Positions 7,815 to 16,066 of a stretch of DNA of 64,000 nucleotides are shown here, one piece after another. Numbering within the stretch: the stretch's first letter is position 1; every line of letters starts with the position of its first letter. Made by a program: the position numbers and the translations under genes. The notes under the pieces are model-generated. The model saw only the letters and a list, made by a program, of their open reading frames with translations. It did not search any database and was not told the DNA's origin. Origin of the DNA: Gemmatimonadota bacterium (GTDB taxonomy: Bacteria; Gemmatimonadota; Gemmatimonadetes; Longimicrobiales; Gaopeijiaceae); the NCBI GenBank assembly GCA_041390105.1, contig JAWKQO010000004.1, forward strand, positions 248,001 through 312,000. Direction: 5' to 3'.

Positions 7815-10148
7815 ATGACCCCGTCTACGACGACGCGCCGCGAGCGGCCGGAAGACCCGGCTGCGCTGCAGGCGCTGCTCCCCATCCTGTACGTGGCCTG
7901 GTCCGACGGCCACCTGGGGCCCGACGAGCTCTTGGCCGTCCGGGACCGGATCCGCGCCGATGACCGCCTGTTCGGCGGAGATACGGCCTGGGCCGAGGCC
8001 TGGTTGGACCCCACGCATCCGCCCACGCCCGACGAACTCGCCGAGATTCGCGACCGGATCCGCGCAGCGAGCGCCGACGGGGACCGAGTGGATTCCCTCG
8101 CCGAGCTCGGGCTGAAGACGGCCCGCGCGCTCGGGGCTCAGCTCGCGGACTGGAGCGAGCCCGAAGCGCTGGCCGCCCTGCGCGAGTTGGAGGACCTCCT
8201 GGGGGTCGCCGGAGGCGAGGCTGCCCGGGCGTTGGTGTCCTCCCCCGCACGTCCGTCGCTGGCCGAGCCGGGACGGGCCGCAGCGTTCGACAGCGCGGCG
8301 CTCAACGAGTTCCTGGACCGGGAGCACCGCCAGCTTCGGCGGACGCTGCTTCATCGCCTCGCGACCCCTGAGTTCAGGAACGACCCGGAAACGCCGCGCG
8401 CGGAATACCGCGCGCGTGTTCTGCAACAACTCCGCGTCCTGGCGGCCGAAGGGTACGGGTCACTCTCCTACCCCGAGGAGTTCGGGGGCCGAGGGGACCC
8501 CGCCGCCGGCGTTGCCGCGTTCGAGACACTGGCGTTCGGCGATTTCAGCCTGCTGGTCAAGTACGGCGTGCAGTTCGGGCTCTTCGGCGGAAGCATTCTC
8601 AACCTGGGCACGCGGCGCCACCACGAGACCTTCCTGCGCTCCGTAGGTGCCCTGGATCTGCCCGGCTGCTACGCCATGTCCGAGACCCGCCACGGTTCCA
8701 ATGTCCGCGATCTCGAGACCACCGCCACCTACGACCGCAAGACGCAGGAGTTCGTGGTCCACACCCCACATCCGCTGGCCCGTAAGGACTGGATCGGAAA
8801 CGCGGCGCTGCACGGACGACTCGCCACGGTCTTCGCACAGCTCCTGAGTGGGGGTCGCCACTACGGTGTGCACGCCTTTCTGGTCTGGATCCGCGACGAG
8901 GCGGGGCGGCCCCTTCCCGGCGTCACAATCGAGGACTGCGGTCACAAGGTCGGGTTGAACGGCGTTGACAACGGGCGCATCGCCTTTGACCAGGTCCGCA
9001 TCTCCCGGGACAGCCTGCTCGACCGCTTCGCGCAGATGTCTCCGGAAGGGGTCTACAGCAGCCCCATCGCCAGCGAGGGACGCCGCTTTTTCACCATGCT
9101 GGGCACCCTGGTGGCCGGGCGAGTCAGCGTGGCCTGCGCGTCCTTGTCCGCGTCCAAGACGGCGCTCGCGATCGCCATCCGCTACGCGGACCAGCGTCGG
9201 CAATTCGGGCCGGAAGGCGGGTCGGAACGCCCGATTCTCGACTACCTCACCCTGCAACGTGCGCTCCTACCCAGACTCGCCACCACCTACGCGTTGCATT
9301 TCGCACTGCGTGACCTGCAGAAACGGTTCGGGAGCGCTCGCGAAGAAGAGGGTCCGGAGATCGAGGTGCTGGCCGCCGGTCTCAAAGCCATCGCGTCCAC
9401 ACACAACCTCGAGACCGTGCAGGCCTGCCGAGAGGCCTGCGGCGGCAAGGGCTATCTGGCCGAGAACCGCTTCGGCACGCTGCGAAACGATACCGATGTG
9501 TTCACGACGTTCGAAGGCGCCAACCCGGTCCTCCTTCAACTTGTAGCCAAGGGGCTCCTTTCGCGCTACAAGCGTGAGATGGGCGACCTGAACGTCTGGG
9601 GGATCGTACGCTATCTGGCCGACCGCGCCGGCACGCGTATGGCGGAGCTGAATCCCGTGGTCACGCGCCGCACCGACCGTGCTCACCTGCTCGACCCGTC
9701 GTTCCACGACGCCGCGATCCGCTGGCGGGCCGAACACCTGCTCTCCACGGTGGCGGCCCGATTGAAGTCGCGCATCGACGCGGGCACGGACAGCTTCGAA
9801 GCCCTCAACGAATGTCAGGATCACGTGGTCGAGCTGGCCCGCGCTCACGTCGACCTGGTGTTGCTCGAGCGCTTCCAGGAAGCGGTGCGGCAAGCTCCCG
9901 CGGGGCTGTCCGAGGTGTTGGAGGAGCTCTGCGCACTCTTCGCACTGGCCACCATGGAGCGCCAGCGCGGGTGGTATCTCGAGAGCGGGTACATGGAATC
10001 GGTCAAGACCAAGGCCATTCGCGCCGAGGTCAATCGCCTCTGCCGCTCCCAGCGCGACCGTGCGCTCGCGCTGGTCGACGCTTTCGGCATCCCGGATTCC
10101 CTACTGAGCGCGCCCGCGGCCTTCGTGCAGGAGTACCCTGCACCGTAG
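7815..10148 (+). CDS. TerB-like domain fused to acyl-CoA oxidase/dehydrogenase
   Basis: 777 residues. Residues about 15-130 resemble a TerB-type helical domain, with the AWSDGHLGPDELLAVRDRI opening typical of that fold. The rest is a long acyl-CoA oxidase-type flavoprotein: LSYPEEFGG, CYAMSETRHGSNVRDLETTA (flavin and substrate contact), the KVGLNGVDNGRIAFD segment, YADQRRQFG and ACGGKGYLAENRFGTLRNDTDVFTTFEG near the end of the dehydrogenase fold. Family members oxidise acyl-CoA to trans-2-enoyl-CoA with FAD. The oxidase-like length and sequence suggest electrons may go to oxygen rather than ETF, but that is inference. The ATG at 7815 (GGAG close upstream) is preferred over 7737, where the extra residues look non-coding. 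No other beta-oxidation gene is nearby. Confidence 0.85.
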   Translation: MTPSTTTRRERPEDPAALQALLPILYVAWSDGHLGPDELLAVRDRIRADDRLFGGDTAWAEAWLDPTHPPTPDELAEIRDRIRAASADGDRVDSLAELGLKTARALGAQLADWSEPEALAALRELEDLLGVAGGEAARALVSSPARPSLAEPGRAAAFDSAALNEFLDREHRQLRRTLLHRLATPEFRNDPETPRAEYRARVLQQLRVLAAEGYGSLSYPEEFGGRGDPAAGVAAFETLAFGDFSLLVKYGVQFGLFGGSILNLGTRRHHETFLRSVGALDLPGCYAMSETRHGSNVRDLETTATYDRKTQEFVVHTPHPLARKDWIGNAALHGRLATVFAQLLSGGRHYGVHAFLVWIRDEAGRPLPGVTIEDCGHKVGLNGVDNGRIAFDQVRISRDSLLDRFAQMSPEGVYSSPIASEGRRFFTMLGTLVAGRVSVACASLSASKTALAIAIRYADQRRQFGPEGGSERPILDYLTLQRALLPRLATTYALHFALRDLQKRFGSAREEEGPEIEVLAAGLKAIASTHNLETVQACREACGGKGYLAENRFGTLRNDTDVFTTFEGANPVLLQLVAKGLLSRYKREMGDLNVWGIVRYLADRAGTRMAELNPVVTRRTDRAHLLDPSFHDAAIRWRAEHLLSTVAARLKSRIDAGTDSFEALNECQDHVVELARAHVDLVLLERFQEAVRQAPAGLSEVLEELCALFALATMERQRGWYLESGYMESVKTKAIRAEVNRLCRSQRDRALALVDAFGIPDSLLSAPAAFVQEYPAP

Positions 10149-10224
10149 GAGGTCGGATCTCATATTGGTGGTTGTCCGTCGCCGAAACCTCGAGGACCCC
10201 ATGACCAGCATCCTGCGCCGTCTG

Positions 10225-10992
10225 CTACGACTCGTCCTGGACTGGCTGAGGCAGCGTATCTGAGTTCCCGCCGCGGAGGCCCGGCTCGAGAAACAGCACC
10301 AGCCCGAAGACCACCAGGAGGTTGGTGACGAGGAAGAAGGTCGCTTCCTCCACGGGGAGGTCCAGCGGATTCCAGCCGAGCGTGAAGCGCTCCGAGATCC
10401 GCCACACGCCGTCGCGCAGCGCGATCCGATCCGCAACCCAGAACCAGAGCGTGGGCACTGCCACCCCGGGGAGCACGGCGGCTTTCCATCGCCAGATCAG
10501 ATCCCCGCGGTAGGCCCAGAGCGCCCCCAGAACCGGGACGGCCCAGACCAGGATCAGCCCCAGGTAGGTGCCCTCCTCCCGCTGGAGGAGCGCCAGACCC
10601 AGGAGGAGCCAGACGAGGGCCACCAGCACGCCGGCCAGGCGGACGGTCCTCGCCGGGCGCTCCAGCCGGGGGGCGGGCTCCACGGTGAGGAGGCGCCCCA
10701 GGAAGCGGAAGAACACCATACCGGTGAGCACGGGCTGGAGGACGAAGAAAGCGATCTCCTCGAACGGAACCCCCCAGAGGGCCCCCAGGACCCGGTCGGG
10801 GCCGTAGCTCCAGACTCCACGACCGATCAGATACGCATCCCAGGGGGTCGTGTACACCAACGCGATCATGGGCACGGCCAGAAGGGCCAAACCTGCGCGG
10901 CGGCCCAGCACCTGCGCGCTGCGTCCGACCCCCGTGGCCAGCAGCAAAACCGGCGGCAGAACGAAGAGGACGTGGAACTGTGCGTAGGTCAT
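10225..10992 (-). CDS. Fused heterodimeric-type lycopene cyclase (CrtYc-CrtYd)
   Basis: A 255-residue membrane protein with two copies of the lycopene cyclase domain. The first has TTPWDAYLIGRGVWSYG and PFEEIAFFVLQP. The second has DRIALRDGVWRIS and PVEEATFFLVTNLLVVFGL. The paired P-x-E-E motifs are the family's hallmark. Family knowledge: it cyclises lycopene ends to beta-ionone rings, and separate CrtYc/CrtYd subunits are fused in many bacteria. The ATG at 10992 (MTYAQFHVLF) fits the family start, and the longer upstream reading is rich in non-conserved residues. No other carotenoid gene lies in the window, so its substrate depends on genes elsewhere. It is divergent from the barrel gene that starts at 11111. 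Confidence 0.88.
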   Translation of the reverse strand: MTYAQFHVLFVLPPVLLLATGVGRSAQVLGRRAGLALLAVPMIALVYTTPWDAYLIGRGVWSYGPDRVLGALWGVPFEEIAFFVLQPVLTGMVFFRFLGRLLTVEPAPRLERPARTVRLAGVLVALVWLLLGLALLQREEGTYLGLILVWAVPVLGALWAYRGDLIWRWKAAVLPGVAVPTLWFWVADRIALRDGVWRISERFTLGWNPLDLPVEEATFFLVTNLLVVFGLVLFLEPGLRGGNSDTLPQPVQDES

Positions 10993-11110
10993 CGGCCGCC
11001 GCTCGGCCTGGGCTCCAGGGCCGGGGGCCGCCCCACTTCGCTTGACCCTCGCCGTGCGCGTGGTGTTATTTGGAGCCGGTTCGCGGGCATCCAACTTCCC
11101 TCCGAGGTCG

Positions 11111-12160
11111 ATGCGGGAGACCCATCACCGCGTCGTCCGTCTTTGGCGGCGACGCTCCCTGCAGGTCCTGGCTCTCGCTCTGGCGTGGGCTACCCAGCCC
11201 CTGGCGGCGCAGATCCGGGACGACGTGTACCGTCTGGACCGCCCTGACGCCCAGGGGCCAGCGGGCCTCACCGGCGAGCACCTCATCCACCGGGGCTCGT
11301 TCGAGATGGGGTACCGGTTCACCAATCTGGGGTTCGATCAGCTGCGTGAGGGTCGGGAGGAACGCGCGGCGGAAGATCTGCTGCGAACCTACACGATCGT
11401 ACCCGCCACCCGCACGGCGCTGACCCACGAGCTGGATCTGCGCTACGGGGTCGCCAGCGGACTCACCCTGCAAGTCCTGGTTCCCTACCACGACATCGAG
11501 ACCAGCAGCCTGTTCGGAAGCGAACGCTTCGTCACCCGGTCGTCCGGGCTGGGTGATGTCCTGGTTCAGGGCCTCGTGAGCTTGTTCGGAGAGGGAGCGG
11601 CGCGCTCGCACCTGAACCTGGGCCTGAGCATCCCTACCGGCGCCATCGACGCCACCGGTCGCACACCCCTGGCGTTGGGTGGCGCCATCCTGCCCTACGG
11701 CTCGCAACTGGGCAGTGGCTCCTTCGAGCTGCGGCCGGGCGGTACCGTCCTCGTGCAGAACGATCAGGGCTCGGTCGGCGCGCAACTGCTGGGCACCTTG
11801 CACCTGAACGAGAACGACCGGGGCTACCGCGTCGGCGATCGCATCACCGCCACGGTTTGGCTGGCGCCCCGCATCAACGATTTCATGAGCTTCTCGGCCC
11901 GGATCATCTACGAGAACTTTGATCGCGTACACGGGGCCGACGCAGGCCTCGATCGTACGCTGGACCCCACGGCCGACCCCGACTTCCAGGGGGGCGAACG
12001 TGTGGAGCTGCCCTTCGGGCTCAGCATCTATCTGCCCGACGGGCCGTTCGCCGGTCACCGGCTCAGCGTTGAGTTCTCGTTCGCGGCCCATCAGGACTAC
12101 GACGGCATCCAGATGGACCGCAACCGCACCTTCTGGGTGGTCTGGCGCAAGGCGCTCTGA
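11111..12160 (+). CDS. Outer-membrane beta-barrel protein, unknown substrate
   Basis: 349 residues with a clear signal peptide (Arg-rich start, LQVLALALAWATQPLAAQ, cleavage after AAQ). The rest alternates short hydrophobic strands with polar turns and ends with an aromatic-rich strand (RTFWVVWRKAL), as in outer-membrane barrels. It resembles the phenol-degradation/MetA-type transporter-like barrels often annotated only as transporter. The ATG at 11111 is preferred over 11042 because it begins the signal peptide and has GAGG 4 bases before it. It stands alone, divergent from the lycopene cyclase and convergent with tyrS. I cannot name a ligand. Confidence 0.65.
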   Translation: MRETHHRVVRLWRRRSLQVLALALAWATQPLAAQIRDDVYRLDRPDAQGPAGLTGEHLIHRGSFEMGYRFTNLGFDQLREGREERAAEDLLRTYTIVPATRTALTHELDLRYGVASGLTLQVLVPYHDIETSSLFGSERFVTRSSGLGDVLVQGLVSLFGEGAARSHLNLGLSIPTGAIDATGRTPLALGGAILPYGSQLGSGSFELRPGGTVLVQNDQGSVGAQLLGTLHLNENDRGYRVGDRITATVWLAPRINDFMSFSARIIYENFDRVHGADAGLDRTLDPTADPDFQGGERVELPFGLSIYLPDGPFAGHRLSVEFSFAAHQDYDGIQMDRNRTFWVVWRKAL

Positions 12161-12209
12161 GTACCAAGCGCACCGCATTGCAGGCGCGGGTCCTTCGCTG
12201 AAGAACCCC

Positions 12210-13487
12210 TCAGCGTCGCACGCGAACCAGGTGGTGATTCTTCTTGCCCTTGCGTAGCACCAGGAAGCGGCCCTCGATCGTGTCCTGGTGTGTGACGCCG
12301 CGCTCGACCGAATCCACCCGCTCGCCGTTCAGGTAGATGCCACCCGCCTCCAGGGAGCGCCGCGCATCGCCCTTGGAGCTGGCGAGCCCGGTGTGGGCCA
12401 GCAGATCGACGACATTGAGGCCCTCCCCCCCGAGCTCCGTTCCCGCGACCTCCGAGGACGGCACATCCGAGAATACATCCGCGATCTCGTCGGCGGAGAG
12501 CCCGTCCAACGCACCACCGAACAGCACCTGCGTGGCCCTCAGCGCGCGCGAGAGTCCGTCCTCGTCGTGCACGCGGCGCGTGACATCCTCCGCCAGCGCC
12601 CGTTGCGCCGCCCGACCCGCGGGGTTCGCCTTCAGGTCTGCGGCCAGCCCCTCGATCTCGGCGCTCGAGAACAGCGTAAACGCCTTGAGCCAGCGGACGG
12701 CGTCGCCGTCGTCGGTGTTGAGCCAGAACTGATAGAAGCGGAACGGCGAGGTACGTGCCGGATCCAGCCACACTGCTCCGGCCTCCGTCTTTCCGAACTT
12801 CACGCCCGAGCTCGTGGTCATCAGCGGCCACACCACGCCGAACGCCTTGGCCCCTCGGACACGACGGATCAGGTCGATGCCCGCCGTGATGTTGCCCCAC
12901 TGGTCGCTTCCACCCATCTGGCCGGTACATCCCAGGCGGTCGTGGAGGGCCAGGAAGTCGTAGGCTTGCAACAGGATGTAGCTGAACTCCGTGTACGAGA
13001 GCCCGGTTTCCTCGGACTGCACACGGCGACGGATCGACTCCTTGCCCAGCAAGGCGTTGACGGAGAAGTGCTTGCCAGTGTCGCGCAGGAAGTCGAGCAA
13101 CGGCAGCGACCCCAACCAGTCGAGGTTGTTGACCATGGTGGCAGGGTTGGTGCGCGCCTCGAAGTCCAGAAAACGTTCGAGCTGGGCGTGGATGCCGAGT
13201 GCGTTGCGTTCGACATCTTCACGGGACTGGAGCTTGCGCTCCTCCGCTTTCCCACTGGGATCGCCGATCAGGCCCGTGCCGCCGCCCACCAATGCGATGG
13301 GTGAGTGACCCGCGCGCTGCGCGTGCACCAGTCCCATCACCGTGAGCAGGTTCCCCACGTGCAGCGACGATGCCGTGGGGTCGAACCCGATGTAGATGCG
13401 ACGGGGCTCGGAGCGCAGCATCTCGGCCGCCCCCTCGGTGGCGTCTTGAAGCAGGCCGCGCCAGCGGTATTCCTCGATCAGGTCCAT
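12210..13487 (-). CDS. tyrS: Tyrosyl-tRNA synthetase TyrS
   Basis: 425 residues, standard bacterial TyrRS length. It charges tRNA-Tyr in the cytoplasm. The class I signatures are visible: the HIGH-type motif as SSLHVGN near residue 45 and the KMSKS-type motif as KFGKTEAGAVWLD. The tRNA-recognition and tyrosine-binding helix GCTGQMGGSDQWGNI is present. A C-terminal S4 RNA-binding domain starts at about residue 360 (ALARTG-type LLAHTGLASSKGDARRSLE). The ATG at 13487 is chosen because the family starts at MDLIEEYRWRGL and GAGGGA precedes it; the frame extends far upstream without conservation. It lies 49 bases downstream of menE and may be co-transcribed with it. Confidence 0.96.
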   Translation of the reverse strand: MDLIEEYRWRGLLQDATEGAAEMLRSEPRRIYIGFDPTASSLHVGNLLTVMGLVHAQRAGHSPIALVGGGTGLIGDPSGKAEERKLQSREDVERNALGIHAQLERFLDFEARTNPATMVNNLDWLGSLPLLDFLRDTGKHFSVNALLGKESIRRRVQSEETGLSYTEFSYILLQAYDFLALHDRLGCTGQMGGSDQWGNITAGIDLIRRVRGAKAFGVVWPLMTTSSGVKFGKTEAGAVWLDPARTSPFRFYQFWLNTDDGDAVRWLKAFTLFSSAEIEGLAADLKANPAGRAAQRALAEDVTRRVHDEDGLSRALRATQVLFGGALDGLSADEIADVFSDVPSSEVAGTELGGEGLNVVDLLAHTGLASSKGDARRSLEAGGIYLNGERVDSVERGVTHQDTIEGRFLVLRKGKKNHHLVRVRR

Positions 13488-13536
13488 GATCCCTCGTTTC
13501 AGGAATCTGCAAAGGAAACAGACGCCTCCAGCTCGA

Positions 13537-14820
13537 TCAAGGGTGGAGCGCTCGCCCGGCGAGCTCACGGGCCGCCGCCCGATCGACCTTGCCGCTCCGG
13601 TTCCGAGGAAGTTCCGTGCAGGTGACCCAGGCACGCGGCCGCTGGGCCGCGCGCAGTTGAGCTCGAGCCCACGCCTCGAGGCCCTCGCGGTCCTCACGTC
13701 CTGCATTCCATTGGACCACGGCAACGACGCGCTCGCCCCACTCGGGATCGGGCATCCCCACCACACACACATCCTGAACGGATGCGCTCCGTCGGAGCAC
13801 GCCTTCCACCTCCAGGGGATCTACGTTGACGCCGCCGCTGATGACCCGGTCGCTCGCCCGACCCGTCACGAACAGGTGCCCTTCGTGATCGATGCGCCCG
13901 AGATCGCCGGTCCGAAACCAGCCCCCCTCGTCGGGGAGCCGGGCGTTCCCGCCGAGCCGTCCCAAGGCGAGCCCCGGCCCCCGTACCTCGATCTCGCCCT
14001 CGTCGGAGATGCGCACCTCGGTTCCCTCCAGCGGGGTGCCCACGGTGCCCGGCTTGGCCTCGACCAGCGTCGGTGGCGCAGTGGCCACCTGCGAGCTGGC
14101 TTCCGTCATCCCGTAGGTGAGAAAGACAGGCACGCCCGCCGCCCTGGCCCGTTCGACGAGCGGGCGGGGTGCGGCCGCACCGCCCAGCAGGATGCCGCGC
14201 AGCGTAGACGCAACCGGTCGCCCCGCACGGGCTGCCAGCAGCCGCTCCAGCATGATGGGCACCAACGACGCGAAGGTGGCGTGTCCCGCCTCGATGGCTC
14301 CATCCAATCCCTCCGCATCGAAGGGGCCGGCCACCCACAGACCGTGCCCCACCACCGCCGCCCGCACCAGCGTGGCCAGCCCACCCACATGCGCCGTCGA
14401 CAAGGTCAGGGCCCACACGTCCCGCGCGGTCAGCCCCAGACGCTGCGCCGAGGCGACCCCCACGTAGGCGAGGCCGTCGTGGCCCAGGATCACCCCTCGG
14501 GGCCGGCCCGCCGTCCCCGAGGTCCAGACCACTGCCGCGGCGCCATCGGGCAGTTCTCGGGCGCCGTGGAGGTCCTCCTCCACCAAAGCGCGCTCGCGCT
14601 CTGGGAGATCGGGGTGAAGCGGGACGAGCACACCCCCGAGGCGCCACACCGCCAGCGCCTCGACCACCCAGTCGGCGTCCTGGCGGGCCACGGCCACGTG
14701 CGCCCCTCCCGGAGCGAGGCTGGCCGCCAGGGCGGACGCCGCCGCCGCGACCCGCGCCTCCAGCTCCGCCGCGTCCCAATAGAAGCCCGGCCCCCGGACC
14801 GGGAATGCTCGGTAGCGCAT
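13537..14820 (-). CDS. menE: o-Succinylbenzoate-CoA ligase MenE
   Basis: A 427-residue adenylate-forming enzyme, short like MenE rather than like the 550-residue acyl-CoA synthetases. Motifs: the P-loop-like VVWTSGTAGRPRGVILGH, the LTYGMTEASSQVAT signature, the GWFRTGDLGRIDHEG hinge and the C-terminal catalytic Lys in RNRSGKVDR. It would activate o-succinylbenzoate with ATP and CoA in menaquinone synthesis. The assignment rests on size and on the menFDBA genes 4 kb away on the same strand. A related ligase with another acid substrate is possible. The start at 14820 has AAGGAGG 6 bases upstream and fits better than 14877. It is divergent from the DinB lipoprotein gene. Confidence 0.82.
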   Translation of the reverse strand: MRYRAFPVRGPGFYWDAAELEARVAAAASALAASLAPGGAHVAVARQDADWVVEALAVWRLGGVLVPLHPDLPERERALVEEDLHGARELPDGAAAVVWTSGTAGRPRGVILGHDGLAYVGVASAQRLGLTARDVWALTLSTAHVGGLATLVRAAVVGHGLWVAGPFDAEGLDGAIEAGHATFASLVPIMLERLLAARAGRPVASTLRGILLGGAAAPRPLVERARAAGVPVFLTYGMTEASSQVATAPPTLVEAKPGTVGTPLEGTEVRISDEGEIEVRGPGLALGRLGGNARLPDEGGWFRTGDLGRIDHEGHLFVTGRASDRVISGGVNVDPLEVEGVLRRSASVQDVCVVGMPDPEWGERVVAVVQWNAGREDREGLEAWARAQLRAAQRPRAWVTCTELPRNRSGKVDRAAARELAGRALHP

Positions 14821-15065
14821 GAGCGGCCTCCTTCTCCGAGCCCGAGGCGTGGGTGAGTCCGGATTCGCGGCGCCCAATATAGACGAAGGGCCCCTGGGCC
14901 GGTCTGCCGGGGGCCCGGGACGCCCGCCGCCACGGGGCCGCCCTGCCTTCCGGCGGGTGGACCGGCCCGTCCGTGGAGGCCAGCTTCCGTCCTGGTCAGG
15001 GTCGGGCTACGAGGACGTAGGTAGGGCCCGAGGGACCGACATTCCCATACCGGAGGAACCACAGA

Positions 15066-15659
15066 ATGTCCCGACGTTCCAAGCAGGGCGTGATCGCGGC
15101 CGCGTTGGCCGCGCTCGTCGCCACGGCGTGCTCCGGCGGCGACGCCGCCAATTCGGCGGAGGCCGCCCCGGCCGGAGACGCCGCCTCGATGGCGGTGGCC
15201 GACAACGTCAGCGGCTCCATGAAGGGGCTCTACGGCATGACGACGGCCGTCCTCAAGGCTACCGCCGAGAAGGTGCCCGAGGACCTCTACGGCTTCCAGC
15301 CGACCTCCGAGGTTCGCACCATGGGCCAGATCCTCGCCCACGTGGCGGGAGCCCAGTTCCTTTTCTGCTCGGCCGCGGCCGGTGAGCAGAGCCCCAACTC
15401 GGAGAACTTCGAGGAAACGCGTACGTCCAAAGCACAGATCATCGAAGCTCTGAGTATGGGCATCGACTACTGCAACCAGGTCTACGACAACATGTCGGAC
15501 GCCCGGGGGCAGGAGATGATCCAGTTCTTCGGGAGTGATTGGGCCGTCAACGGCGTGCTCGCGTTCAACGCGGCGCACAACTACGAGCACTACGGCAACC
15601 TGGTCACGTACATGCGTATCAACGGCATCGTCCCGCCGTCGTCCGCGGGCGGCATGTAG
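15066..15659 (+). CDS. DinB-fold lipoprotein
   Basis: 197 residues. A short signal peptide ends in a lipobox (LVATAC, Cys22), so the protein should be a lipoprotein exported to the periplasmic side. The remainder is a four-helix DinB-like domain. Candidate metal-binding histidines are in QILAHVAGAQF and in AAHNYEHYGNLVTYMR near the C-terminus. Most DinB/YfiT proteins are cytoplasmic metalloproteins linked to thiol transfer or stress; an exported one is less usual but recurs in this kind of genome. GGAGGA lies 8 bases before the ATG. A hairpin follows at 15684-15716. Function unknown. Confidence 0.75.
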   Translation: MSRRSKQGVIAAALAALVATACSGGDAANSAEAAPAGDAASMAVADNVSGSMKGLYGMTTAVLKATAEKVPEDLYGFQPTSEVRTMGQILAHVAGAQFLFCSAAAGEQSPNSENFEETRTSKAQIIEALSMGIDYCNQVYDNMSDARGQEMIQFFGSDWAVNGVLAFNAAHNYEHYGNLVTYMRINGIVPPSSAGGM

Positions 15660-15683
15660 ACCGAAGCGTAGACGGAAGGAACC

Positions 15684-15716
15684 GAGGCGGGTCGATCCTG
15701 GTGGTCGGCCCGCCTC
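15684..15716 (+). terminator. Hairpin terminator after the DinB lipoprotein gene
   Basis: GAGGCGGG (15684-15691) pairs with CCCGCCTC (15709-15716), plus one flanking C-G pair. The loop is 17 bases and the run after the stem is only weakly T-rich (GTCGTTT). It lies 25 bases after the stop codon. It may serve both strands, since the MoaD-like gene ends nearby on the minus strand. Confidence 0.5.
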
Positions 15717-15769
15717 GTCGTTTCGGCGCCGCAGCGAGTGGTTCGCTCGCGCGGGGAGGCCTTCGCTCG

Positions 15770-16066
15770 CTATCCGCCCGCGATCGCGCCCACCACGAGC
15801 AGGGGCTCCCGTCCCTCCACTACCTCACGCGGGAGAGGGGCGTCCGGCGAGCCTTGGGACAGGTCCCGCTTGCAGGCGAAGAACCGCACGAAGTCGCGCC
15901 GTCGCCCCGTGGCCGGATCGCGCACGGTACCGCGCAGCGCCGGATAGCGCGCCTCCAGGGCATCGAGGACGGCCCGCGTGGTCACGGTCCCCTGCACATC
16001 CACCTCCACGGAACCGTCGATGGAGGCCAGCCGGCGGAGCGGTGAAGGGAGCTCGACGCGGATCAT
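15770..16066 (-). CDS. MoaD/ThiS-like ubiquitin-fold protein
   Basis: 98 residues with a beta-grasp pattern and a C-terminal Gly-Gly (VVGAIAGG), the mark of MoaD/ThiS sulfur carriers. These are adenylated and thiocarboxylated by an E1-like enzyme. The FFACKRDLS segment corresponds to the F-V-N-x-x-D-I strand of the family. The ATG at 16066 overlaps the TGA of the upstream propeller gene (ATGA), which settles the start and implies coupled translation. No MoeB-like activator, MoaE or thiamine gene is in the window, so a molybdopterin role is not supported by context. The coupling to a BNR propeller suggests a shared, unknown job. Confidence 0.75.
   Translation of the reverse strand: MIRVELPSPLRRLASIDGSVEVDVQGTVTTRAVLDALEARYPALRGTVRDPATGRRRDFVRFFACKRDLSQGSPDAPLPREVVEGREPLLVVGAIAGG

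Noticed and set aside
10201..10263. A 20-residue amphipathic ORF (MTSILRRLLRLVLDWLRQRI) on the plus strand after the acyl-CoA oxidase gene.
   Set aside because: It overlaps the 3' end of the lycopene cyclase gene on the other strand and has no Shine-Dalgarno sequence; a chance frame is more likely.
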